Assembly (NCBI GenBank): GCA_026195755.1
Contig: JAPHRL010000142.1
Location: forward strand, 1-10,024
DNA: 10,024 bases
Direction of reading: 5' to 3'
Source: Kangiella sp.
Lineage (GTDB): Bacteria; Pseudomonadota; Gammaproteobacteria; Enterobacterales; Kangiellaceae
This document shows positions 1-5,818 of the stretch, one piece after another. Each line of letters begins with the position of its first letter. The stretch's first letter is position 1. Below the pieces are notes generated by a model that saw nothing but the letters and a program-made list of their open reading frames with translations, was not told the origin of the DNA and did not search any database. Both the position numbers and the translations under genes were made by a program.

Positions 1-429
1 AATCATATGTTCGCTAAGAAGTGCCGCGGCGCCATACAAGCCGGCAATATGAGTGCCATCCGCATTAAGCTTACGAAGCTGCTTGGCTAGCGAGGTACCG
101 CCGATTAAGGTCGAAATCTGTAACGGGCGCTCCCCAATAATAATCACTAAATCAACACCGACGAGATGTTGTAGATTTATAGGGCTTGAGGCGTCTTGAC
201 GATTGCGAATAAGAAAAGTGTCACACTCGACAAAACCGTTATTCATCATTACTAGCTCAAGCTCAGTTTCTTGCGGTTCTTCGCTGACGTTTAAAATGAC
301 CGCTTTGGCCTTAGCAGTCAGGCAAATACTACGCATTTGTTCAGCAACCCGTTCGTTGACTGAATTCAGACATCCACCAATTGGAATGATGTAACCACGT
401 TCAAACTTACCGCTACCTTGTGATGGCAT
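1..429 (-). CDS. Cyanophycinase-family (peptidase S51) protein with degenerate active site, partial at left edge
   Basis: The reading frame is open for 143 codons from an ATG at 429-427 to the window edge, so the C-terminal half is missing. The start has a good Shine-Dalgarno (AAGGA, complement of 437-441). The protein begins MPSQGSGKFERGYIIPIGG, the usual first strand of proteobacterial cyanophycinases, and residues 104-143 follow the family closely (ISTLIGGTSLAKQL, then LNADGTHIAG, then LLSEHMI). Known cyanophycinases are Ser exopeptidases that cut cyanophycin (multi-L-arginyl-poly-L-aspartate) into beta-Asp-Arg. Their hallmarks are GGAEDK, GG(D/N)Q and a GTSAGA nucleophile elbow. Here these read GGCLNS (18-23), GERPLQ (99-104) and GLYGAA (130-135), so the catalytic Ser position is Tyr132. 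I infer an intact but catalytically inactive paralogue, perhaps encoded upstream of cyanophycin genes outside the window. Family assignment is fairly sure; the lost activity is inferred from motifs recalled, not from an alignment program. Confidence 0.75.
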   Translation of the reverse strand, partial: MPSQGSGKFERGYIIPIGGCLNSVNERVAEQMRSICLTAKAKAVILNVSEEPQETELELVMMNNGFVECDTFLIRNRQDASSPINLQHLVGVDLVIIIGERPLQISTLIGGTSLAKQLRKLNADGTHIAGLYGAAALLSEHMI

Positions 430-535
430 GAGTGAGTCCTTAAAGAATAATGTGCTTACTAACTCTAAGCCAAACGGATGTCTTCGGGTCTTTGTTGCCG
501 ATTATGGTCGGGAACGAGCCTCTTATGTTTGACCG

Positions 536-564
536 AGCATAGCACTAAATCAGGTTAAAAAATG
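536..564 (-). promoter_or_regulatory. Candidate promoter for the cyanophycinase-like gene (extended -10)
   Basis: On the minus strand an extended -10, TGC-TATGCT (complement of 536-544), sits about 110 bases upstream of the start codon. The -35 position 17 bp away (559-564, CATTTT) is poor, which an extended -10 can tolerate. Consensus match only. Confidence 0.25.
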
Positions 565-582
565 TGGCAGAGTTAATGGTAA

Positions 583-592
583 TTTGATCAAA
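583..592. repeat. Perfect 10-bp palindrome TTTGATCAAA
   Basis: The sequence is its own reverse complement and lies about 20 bp upstream of the candidate leftward -35 element, a plausible activator position. It resembles no operator I can name with confidence. A palindrome this short can occur by chance. Confidence 0.3.
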
Positions 593-633
593 GTGCTCGA
601 TTAAAATCATTAACTTATCAGCCAAACCTCATA

Positions 634-668
634 CTGAGACTTGTAACTCATTGATCTCTAAGTCTCGG
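634..668. repeat. Inverted repeat, 9-bp arms
   Basis: CTGAGACTT (634-642) pairs with AAGTCTCGG (660-668); seven core positions are perfect Watson-Crick, one outer pair is T-G and the outermost is C-G. The 17-nt spacer is close to two helical turns centre to centre with the arms, which suits a dimeric regulator site as well as an RNA hairpin. No T-run follows, so it is not a terminator. It lies about 60 bp upstream of the candidate M1 peptidase promoter. Confidence 0.4.
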
Positions 669-728
669 ATAAAAGCTACATTAGCACTGCCTTTAAATCA
701 GCGTCAATAGGGCATTCTGGTTTAAACC

Positions 729-757
729 TTTACAGATAAATTGTTTGTTGCTTAAAT
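729..757 (+). promoter_or_regulatory. Candidate sigma-70 promoter for the M1 aminopeptidase gene
   Basis: A -35 TTTACA (729-734, 5/6) and a -10 TTAAAT (752-757, 4/6) are separated by 17 bp. A start near 764 would give a leader of about 24 nt. The ribosome binding site before ATG 788 is weak (only GGG at 777-779). Confidence 0.4.
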
Positions 758-787
758 GACAGACTTTCAATTTCACGGGTAATTAGA

Positions 788-2728
788 ATGAAAATACAAA
801 AGACATTGTTCTGCTCCTTGGCGGTGATGGCCGTTTTAGCAGGGTGTCAGCAAGAAACCGAGCAAGAGACTAAGTCTGATATGGTTGATTCACAACCTCA
901 GCAGGAGCAAGTGGTAAAGGCTGACAATACTAACAATAAAAAAGCTCACAACCCTATTGATGATCATACTTACGGCAACCTCCATGAAGTCGATTTAAAG
1001 CACTTGGAGCTAGACTTGACAGTTGATTTTGAAGCAAAGTCTCTGGAGGGTTTTGTTGACTTAAGCTTCGACCGTTTAAAAGATGACGTTAATGAACTGG
1101 TACTTGATACTCGTGATATTGATGTTTCTAAGGTCGAATTAAACCAGGATGGCCAGTGGGTTTCCGGTAAATTTGAACTTGCAGATAAAGATGAAGTAAT
1201 GGGGTCTAAGCTTACGGTTAAGCTTGAGGCGGGCGTGAATAAAGTTCGAGTGCATTATGCAACTCAGCCACAAGCCAGCGGCCTACAGTGGTTAACACCT
1301 GAGCAAACAGCGGGCAAAAAACATCCATTCATGTACAGCCAGGCGCAAGCCATTCATGCGCGTAGCTTTCTGCCGGTACAGGACAGCCCTGCTGTGCGTA
1401 TTACTTACAACGCAACCATCCGTACACCCAAAGAATTGTTGGCAGTGATGAGCGCCTTTAATGAGCCGGATACAGAGCTAGATGGCGAGTATCACTTTGA
1501 AATGCCGCAGGCAATCCCAACTTATTTGATTGCTATTGGCGTGGGTGATCTGGACTTCAAAGCGATGAGTGACAGAACCGGTGTTTATGCAGAGCCAGCT
1601 ATTTTAGATTCTGCAGTTGCCGAATTCGATGACACCGAAGACATGGTGAAAGTCACGGAAGAACTTTATGGTCCGTATCGCTGGGGACGTTATGATTTAT
1701 TGATTTTACCTCCGGCATTCCCTTACGGTGGCATGGAAAATCCGCGACTATCTTTTATTACGCCTACTGTGATTGCTGGCGACAAAAGTTTAGTTAGCCT
1801 GATTGCGCATGAATTAGCTCATTCTTGGTCAGGTAACCTGGTAACCAATGCAACGTGGCATGATTTTTGGCTTAACGAAGGCTTCACATCCTACGTCGAG
1901 AACCGCATTATGGAAGAACTGTTTGGTCGTGAACGTGCTCTAATGGAGCAGTCTCTGGCGGTTCAAGACTTACGTCAAGCAGTTCAGGATTTGCCTGAAA
2001 AATATACAGTTTTAAATGTTGATTTAGACGGCGCTGATCCAGATGACGCATTCTCAACTGTGCCATACACCAAAGGTCAGATGTTCTTAGTCTGGTTAGA
2101 GGAAAAGTTTGGTCGTGAAGTTTTTGATAAGTTCTTGGTTGGACACTTTAATGATCATGCATTCCAGAGTATTACGACCCAGCAGTTTGAAGCATATTTG
2201 AAGAAAAATCTCTTAGATAAGCATCCTGGAGTTGTGTCTGAAGAAGAGATACACACCTGGATTCATGAACCGATGCTTCCAGACATGATGCCTAACCCAA
2301 AGTCTGGCGCGTTTAACACTGTTGATGCAAAGACTAAGCAGTTATTATTGGGTGAAATAACGCTCGACCAGCTAGGTACTCAGCAGTGGACCGTTCACGA
2401 ATGGCTACATTTTTTGAATAACTTGCCAACCGATATGTCGGCTGATGACATGATGACGATGGATGCGACATTCAAATTAACTGAATCGACTAATAATGAA
2501 ATTGCTCACGCATGGTTACTATTGTCTCTGAAAGCTGGTTATGAAGTTGTATTACCAAGGCTGGAGAATTATTTGATAACCATTGGTCGACGTAAGCTAA
2601 TAGTGCCACTCTACAAGCAACTGATGGAAACTGAGCAAGGTGCTGAATTCGCTAAGCGGGTTTATCAAGTTGCTCGCCCTGGTTACCACCCATTGGCTCA
2701 AGCAACGTTAGATGAGGTTGTAAAGTAA
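788..2728 (+). CDS. M1-family aminopeptidase lipoprotein, leukotriene-A4-hydrolase-like
   Basis: A 646-residue zinc metallo-aminopeptidase. Residues 1-20 are a lipoprotein signal peptide ending in the lipobox LAGC (Cys20), followed by a Gln/Glu-rich linker to about residue 60, so the enzyme is probably anchored in an envelope membrane and faces the periplasm. The exopeptidase motif GGMEN is at 314-318. The zinc site is HELAH (His341, Glu342, His345) plus Glu364 in WLNEGF, and the catalytic Tyr is Tyr427 in VPYTKG. The SQAQAIHARSFLP segment (about 184-196) and the C-terminal GRRK (600-603) match the substrate-recognition Gln and the Arg/Lys pair of leukotriene A4 hydrolases, including a helical C-terminal domain. 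The position equivalent to human Tyr378 is Phe422. It likely trims N-terminal residues from imported peptides; true epoxide hydrolase activity is not implied. It is monocistronic, with its own terminator directly downstream. Confidence 0.92.
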   Translation: MKIQKTLFCSLAVMAVLAGCQQETEQETKSDMVDSQPQQEQVVKADNTNNKKAHNPIDDHTYGNLHEVDLKHLELDLTVDFEAKSLEGFVDLSFDRLKDDVNELVLDTRDIDVSKVELNQDGQWVSGKFELADKDEVMGSKLTVKLEAGVNKVRVHYATQPQASGLQWLTPEQTAGKKHPFMYSQAQAIHARSFLPVQDSPAVRITYNATIRTPKELLAVMSAFNEPDTELDGEYHFEMPQAIPTYLIAIGVGDLDFKAMSDRTGVYAEPAILDSAVAEFDDTEDMVKVTEELYGPYRWGRYDLLILPPAFPYGGMENPRLSFITPTVIAGDKSLVSLIAHELAHSWSGNLVTNATWHDFWLNEGFTSYVENRIMEELFGRERALMEQSLAVQDLRQAVQDLPEKYTVLNVDLDGADPDDAFSTVPYTKGQMFLVWLEEKFGREVFDKFLVGHFNDHAFQSITTQQFEAYLKKNLLDKHPGVVSEEEIHTWIHEPMLPDMMPNPKSGAFNTVDAKTKQLLLGEITLDQLGTQQWTVHEWLHFLNNLPTDMSADDMMTMDATFKLTESTNNEIAHAWLLLSLKAGYEVVLPRLENYLITIGRRKLIVPLYKQLMETEQGAEFAKRVYQVARPGYHPLAQATLDEVVK

Positions 2729-2751
2729 ATAGAGTGCTGTTGTTCCTTACG

Positions 2752-2779
2752 AAAAGGCTTTCTTCGGAAAGCCTTTTTT
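2752..2779 (+). terminator. Rho-independent terminator after the M1 aminopeptidase gene
   Basis: An 11-bp perfect stem AAAAGGCTTTC / GAAAGCCTTTT closes on a UUCG tetraloop (2763-2766) and runs into six Ts (2774-2779). It begins 24 bp after the stop codon. Confidence 0.93.
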
Positions 2780-2806
2780 GTCTTTGAAACTAGCTAGTTA
2801 ACATTT

Positions 2807-2835
2807 GTAACATTGTCCGAAAATGGTAGTCTAAT
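2807..2835 (+). promoter_or_regulatory. Candidate promoter for msrA
   Basis: A -10 TCTAAT (2830-2835, 5/6) has GTAACA (2807-2812, 4/6) 17 bp upstream. A start near 2842 gives a leader of about 20 nt. Since a strong terminator precedes it, msrA needs its own promoter and this is the best match in the gap. Confidence 0.35.
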
Positions 2836-2860
2836 AGTCTATTATTGCTGAGAGTTTTTT

Positions 2861-3418
2861 ATGCAACATCATGTTTTTAACAAACCAGTTACTACAATGC
2901 CTGATGCTAAGCAGGAGATCGCTACTTTTGCTATGGGTTGCTTTTGGGGTGGGGAAAAATTGTTTTGGCAACAGCAAGGTGTGGTGATGACCAGTGTCGG
3001 CTATGCCGGTTCAAAGTTCGAGAACCCAACCTATGAACAGGTATGCGGCGGCTTAACAGGACATGCGGAAGCAATCCAGGTTATTTATGAGCCCAGTATT
3101 ATTTCATACCAAGAACTTTTAAAACTTTTTTGGGAAAATCACGATCCAACCCAAGGTATGAGACAGGGTAACGATATTGGCAGCCAATATCGCTCGGTTA
3201 TTTTTACTCATTCCGAAATTCAAATTAACCTTGCCATTGAAGCTAGAGATGAATATCAAAAGCAGTTAAGTGCGGAAGGATACAAAGAAATTACTACCAG
3301 TATTGAACCGATAGAAAACTATTATTTAGCCGAGGAATACCATCAGCAATATCTTTCAAAAAATCCAGGAGGATATTGTGGTCATGGCGGTACTGGTGTT
3401 TGTTTTATGAAGAATTAA
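2861..3418 (+). CDS. msrA: Peptide-methionine (S)-S-oxide reductase MsrA
   Basis: A 185-residue MsrA, which reduces the S epimer of methionine sulfoxide in proteins and free form using thioredoxin. The catalytic motif GCFWGGE carries nucleophile Cys27 (GCFW, 26-29). The conserved SVGYAGS (45-51), CGGLTGHAEA (62-71) with acid Glu70, NDIGSQYRS (104-112) and the C-terminal GGYCGHGGTGVCF with recycling Cys173 and Cys181 are all present, so the enzyme should be fully active and thioredoxin-recycled. There is no signal peptide, so it is cytoplasmic. The start at 2861 has a modest GAGAG site (2850-2854); Met13 is a possible later start but lacks support. It is followed after 25 bp by a CxxC protein gene, probably in the same transcript. 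No MsrB domain is fused. Confidence 0.96.
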   Translation: MQHHVFNKPVTTMPDAKQEIATFAMGCFWGGEKLFWQQQGVVMTSVGYAGSKFENPTYEQVCGGLTGHAEAIQVIYEPSIISYQELLKLFWENHDPTQGMRQGNDIGSQYRSVIFTHSEIQINLAIEARDEYQKQLSAEGYKEITTSIEPIENYYLAEEYHQQYLSKNPGGYCGHGGTGVCFMKN

Positions 3419-3443
3419 TCAACACAATTGTAAAGGATTTTTT

Positions 3444-4037
3444 ATGGCACACTTAAAACCATTATCCGCAGATAGCCATCCAGAACTTGCAGATGACTTT
3501 AAAATTTTTGAAGAAATACTGGGATTTATCCCTAACAGTTTGCTAACCATGCAGCGTCGTCCCAAGATCGTTCAGGCTTTTGGTGTTTTAACAAAAGCGG
3601 TTATGAATCCTGAAGGAGTCGTAGACTTGGGGTTCAAGCGTTTGATTGCTCACTTTGCAAGTCGCGCAGCAGGCTGCCAGTATTGTGAAGCACACTCACT
3701 TATTGCCGCTAATATTCATGGTATTAACCAAGAAAAAATTGATGCTATTTGGGACTATCAAACCAACTCTTTGTATAGTGACGCTGAGCGGGTAGCTCTT
3801 GATTATGCGCTAGCAGCTGGCTCTGTGCCGAATGCAGTTGACAATGAACTTATGGAGCGTATGAAGCAACATTGGTCTGATGATGAAATCGTTGAAATTC
3901 TTGGTGCTGTATGTCTGTATGGCTTTTTAAATCGATGGAATGACTCTATGGCAACCGATCTTGAAGATGCCCCAAAGCTAATGGGAGATAGAGTTCTGAG
4001 TAAAGGTGGCTGGACCGGTGGTAAGCATACGGCTTAG
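3444..4037 (+). CDS. Carboxymuconolactone decarboxylase-family protein (AhpD-like, peroxidase-related)
   Basis: A 197-residue, all-helical, cytoplasmic protein of the CMD/AhpD superfamily. The redox motif is in the segment AAGCQYCEAHS, with Cys78, Cys81 and His84 (CxxCxxH). In characterised AhpD the two Cys relay electrons to a peroxiredoxin and a conserved Glu sits 12 residues before the first Cys; here that position is Arg66, so it is not canonical AhpD and the exact substrate is unknown. The N-terminal segment with LGFIPNSLLTMQRRPKIV is typical of the 'uncharacterised peroxidase-related' branch. The start has a strong AAAGGA site (3432-3437). The 25-bp gap after msrA, with no terminator or convincing promoter, supports co-transcription and a role in oxidative stress. 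Function is inferred from family and context. Confidence 0.85.
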   Translation: MAHLKPLSADSHPELADDFKIFEEILGFIPNSLLTMQRRPKIVQAFGVLTKAVMNPEGVVDLGFKRLIAHFASRAAGCQYCEAHSLIAANIHGINQEKIDAIWDYQTNSLYSDAERVALDYALAAGSVPNAVDNELMERMKQHWSDDEIVEILGAVCLYGFLNRWNDSMATDLEDAPKLMGDRVLSKGGWTGGKHTA

Positions 4038-4052
4038 CCTAATGTTAAATCT

Positions 4053-4082
4053 GTGACTTTCTACTTGCTGTTAGGTTATAAA
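4053..4082 (+). promoter_or_regulatory. Candidate promoter for yegP
   Basis: A -10 TATAAA (4077-4082, 5/6) has GTGACT (4053-4058, 4/6) 18 bp upstream. It would place the start near 4089, about 40 nt before the start codon. No terminator is visible between the preceding gene and yegP, so read-through from msrA is also possible. Confidence 0.4.
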
Positions 4083-4128
4083 TAGCGGATTATAGATTTC
4101 AGCTGATTAATAAACCAAGGTGGAATTT

Positions 4129-4461
4129 ATGGCTGGTAAATTTGTAATTTCAAAAGGAAAAGATGGGAAGCTATATTTCGTGCTAAAAGCCGGTAACGGT
4201 GAAACCATTTTGCAAAGTCAGGGATACGGTTCGCAGGCAGCTTGTGAGACCGGTATTGATTCAGTGCGCAAGAATTCTTTGAATACTGACAGATTTTCGA
4301 AGGAAACTGCCAAAGACGGACGCTTTTACTTTACTCTAAATGCTACTAATGGGCAGCAAATTGGGAAAAGTCAGATGTATAAATCCGAAAGTGGCCGCAA
4401 CAACGGTATTGTTTCGGTAACAAAGAATGCTCAAGATGCGAAAATCGAAACCGAATCTTAG
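4129..4461 (+). CDS. yegP: YegP/UPF0339 family protein (tandem DUF1508)
   Basis: A 110-residue protein made of two DUF1508 repeats: residues 2-49 (FVISKGKDGKLYFVLKA then GIDSVRKNS) and 53-100 (RFSKETAKDGRFYFTLNA then GIVSVTKN). Length and sequence follow E. coli YegP, which is also 110 residues. Each repeat is a short beta-beta-beta-alpha unit with the core pattern FxFxLKAxNGxxI and GIxSVxxN. The cellular role of the family is not established, so none is claimed. I chose ATG 4129 because AAGGTGG (4117-4123) sits at ideal distance and the protein then starts MAGKF like its relatives; the in-frame GTG at 4120 lies inside that ribosome binding site. The gene ends in a hairpin terminator shared with the convergent membrane protein gene. 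Confidence 0.93.
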   Translation: MAGKFVISKGKDGKLYFVLKAGNGETILQSQGYGSQAACETGIDSVRKNSLNTDRFSKETAKDGRFYFTLNATNGQQIGKSQMYKSESGRNNGIVSVTKNAQDAKIETES

Positions 4462-4479
4462 AGTCCTTTATGTGAAGAG

Positions 4480-4507
4480 AAAGCCCTCATGATGAGGGCT
4501 TTTCTTT
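4480..4507. terminator. Hairpin terminator between convergent yegP and the yqhA-like gene
   Basis: A 10-bp stem AAAGCCCTCA / TGAGGGCTTT with a TGA loop (4490-4492) is followed by TCTTT on the plus strand. It begins 18 bp after the yegP stop and overlaps the stop codon of the convergent gene (4506-4508). The plus-strand tail is moderate; the minus-strand tail (TCTCTT) is weaker, so it probably serves yegP best. Confidence 0.85.
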
Positions 4508-5033
4508 AGTTGTGGCTATTCTCGGATTGGGTTGTCAGGTAGTCCATGACTGCAAATAGTAAACCCGAAATAACAAAGGTTCCGTGTATTAGAAGTTTCC
4601 ACATAACGACGTCAGTTTCAATCGCTTCTGGCATTTTATCAAGCTGCATATAAGTTCGAAGTAAGTCGATACCTGATATCGCGACAATAGAACTGATAAG
4701 CTTTACTTTGAGTGTTGAGAATCCTACTTTCCCCATCCAGCCTGGACGGTCTTCGTGGTCTGCCACATCAATTTTAGAGACAAAACTTTCGTATCCGCTA
4801 AAAATAATAATGATAAGCAGATTAGCTAATAATGTCATATCAACTAACGCTAAAATACCCAGTATAGTGGCAATTTCACCAAACTCGCCAAAGTGAGTAA
4901 TTAAGTGCCACAACTCTTTGCTAAAACTACCTAGAAGAATAAATATAGAGATTATCAGTCCAACGAAAAATGGTGCCAATATCCAGCGGCTACCAAATAG
5001 TGCTGCTTCAAAACGTTTTTCTAGATTCTTCAT
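4506..5033 (-). CDS. YqhA/UPF0114 family inner-membrane protein
   Basis: A 175-residue polytopic membrane protein. Hydrophobic segments lie at about 16-36, 55-79, 108-128 and 143-166, giving four likely transmembrane helices. Family landmarks similar to E. coli YqhA are the N-terminal FGSRWILAP (13-21), LVDMTLLANLLI (63-74), the IFSGYESFVSKID block (77-89), the SLKxK-like STLKVKLISSIVAIS (106-120) and the C-terminal IHGTFVISGLLFAVMDYLT (149-167). The start has a strong AAAGGA site (complement of 5039-5044) five bases upstream. UPF0114 has no established function and the neighbours (yegP, sixA) do not suggest one. It appears monocistronic. Confidence 0.9.
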   Translation of the reverse strand: MKNLEKRFEAALFGSRWILAPFFVGLIISIFILLGSFSKELWHLITHFGEFGEIATILGILALVDMTLLANLLIIIIFSGYESFVSKIDVADHEDRPGWMGKVGFSTLKVKLISSIVAISGIDLLRTYMQLDKMPEAIETDVVMWKLLIHGTFVISGLLFAVMDYLTTQSENSHN

Positions 5034-5072
5034 TGTTATCCTTTTATCTCTCAGTGAATTGTTCTGTGACCT

Positions 5073-5085
5073 ATTCTAATAGAAT
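5073..5085. repeat. Inverted repeat ATTCTA-A-TAGAAT upstream of the yqhA-like gene
   Basis: Perfect 6-bp arms flank a single central base, about 40 bp upstream of the yqhA-like start codon. The minus-strand right arm TAGAAT matches 5/6 of a -10 element, with only a weak TTGTGC-type -35 (5098-5103) 19 bp away. It may be a promoter with an operator, but no named regulator is recognised. Confidence 0.3.
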
Positions 5086-5203
5086 CAACAGTAGACTGCA
5101 CAATAAAATAGTTAGTGGCTTCATAAAGTTGTAGAAAATCTGTCATTAGGTTGTTATCAAACGCTATGATAATCCTCTGCATATCAGCTTAACGGATAAT
5201 ATC

Positions 5204-5740
5204 ATGCGAGAACAGCAACGTGATTATGAGGGTGAGGAAGTCGCCTGCAAAAAGCTTTATATATTTCGCCATGGAAAATCGGACTGGCAAGCTAAGTTTT
5301 CAAATGATCATGAGCGACCTTTGTCTAAGCGGGGCGAGGATGCAGCAGAAAGAATGGGTAGACATCTGGCAAGCGTCAAACAAATTCCCGAGTTGGTTCT
5401 GTGTTCATCTTCATTACGCACAAAACAAACACTAGCGCTGGCAACACAAAAGGGTGTCTGGAGATCGCAAGTCCTGTATTTTCGTGAGCTGTATTTGGCC
5501 AGTGTAGAGGAGGCGATTGAGCTGGTACAGAAGCAAGATGACGGCATAAATAAGTTGATGCTGGTGGCGCATGAGCCAATGTGCTCATCATTAATCGCTG
5601 AGCTAGCGTTAGGTGCTAATGTAAAATTCCCAACCGCATCCATTGCGAGACTTTCTTTCAGTGCAAAGCACTGGAGAGATGTTAGGGCCAATAAAGGGCG
5701 TCTGGACTGGCTATTGACGCCGAAAGTGCTATTTAAATGA
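5204..5740 (+). CDS. sixA: SixA-like phosphohistidine phosphatase (histidine phosphatase superfamily)
   Basis: A 178-residue cytoplasmic member of the histidine phosphatase (phosphoglycerate-mutase-like) superfamily, SixA branch. The catalytic RHG is Arg22-His23-Gly24 in LYIFRHGKSDW. Other landmarks are the DHERPLSKRG block (35-44), the LRTKQT motif with Arg72, the FRELYLAS block with Glu95 (93-100) and the second catalytic His123 in VAHEPM, where most relatives have GHNP. Characterised SixA removes phosphate from His of phosphotransfer proteins, first described for ArcB and more recently NPr of the nitrogen phosphotransferase system; which partner applies here is unknown. The start at 5204 gives a 15-residue lead before KKLYIF, longer than usual; no in-frame alternative start exists and the ribosome binding site is weak (GGAT near 5194). 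It is monocistronic, ending at a bidirectional terminator. Confidence 0.88.
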   Translation: MREQQRDYEGEEVACKKLYIFRHGKSDWQAKFSNDHERPLSKRGEDAAERMGRHLASVKQIPELVLCSSSLRTKQTLALATQKGVWRSQVLYFRELYLASVEEAIELVQKQDDGINKLMLVAHEPMCSSLIAELALGANVKFPTASIARLSFSAKHWRDVRANKGRLDWLLTPKVLFK

Positions 5741-5770
5741 TAGGATATATAGTAACCCTTAAGTAAAAGA

Positions 5771-5792
5771 AGCGACCGAAGTCGCTCTTTTT
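5771..5792. terminator. Bidirectional terminator between sixA and the convergent outer-membrane gene
   Basis: Stem AGCGAC (5771-5776) / GTCGCT (5781-5786) with a CGAA loop is followed by CTTTTT on the plus strand. On the minus strand the loop reads UUCG, a stable tetraloop, and the tail is TCTTTT (5770-5765). It sits 30 bp after the sixA stop and about 30 bp beyond the stop of the convergent gene. Confidence 0.88.
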
Positions 5793-5818
5793 GAAACACT
5801 TTTTATAAAGTACGAGAC

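Larger units (their letters stand above)
430..787. other. Divergent intergenic region between the cyanophycinase-like gene and the M1 peptidase gene
   Basis: This 358-bp stretch holds no convincing coding frame. It separates two divergently transcribed genes and carries candidate promoters in both directions, a perfect 10-bp palindrome TTTGATCAAA (583-592), a long inverted repeat (634-668) and a small hairpin GCTTA-7 nt-TAAGC (454-470) lying just upstream of the leftward gene's ribosome binding site. The leftward leader would be about 100 nt. I recognise no riboswitch or small RNA here. Confidence 0.6.

Noticed and set aside
203..394. 63-codon plus-strand open frame
   Set aside because: It is a shadow of the cyanophycinase-like gene, which has a good ribosome binding site and clear family similarity.
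4120..4128. Upstream GTG start for yegP
   Set aside because: The GTG lies inside the AAGGTGG ribosome binding site; ATG 4129 is well placed and gives the family length of 110.
5308..5799. 163-codon minus-strand open frame
   Set aside because: It is antisense to sixA, crosses the bidirectional terminator and has no recognisable family features.
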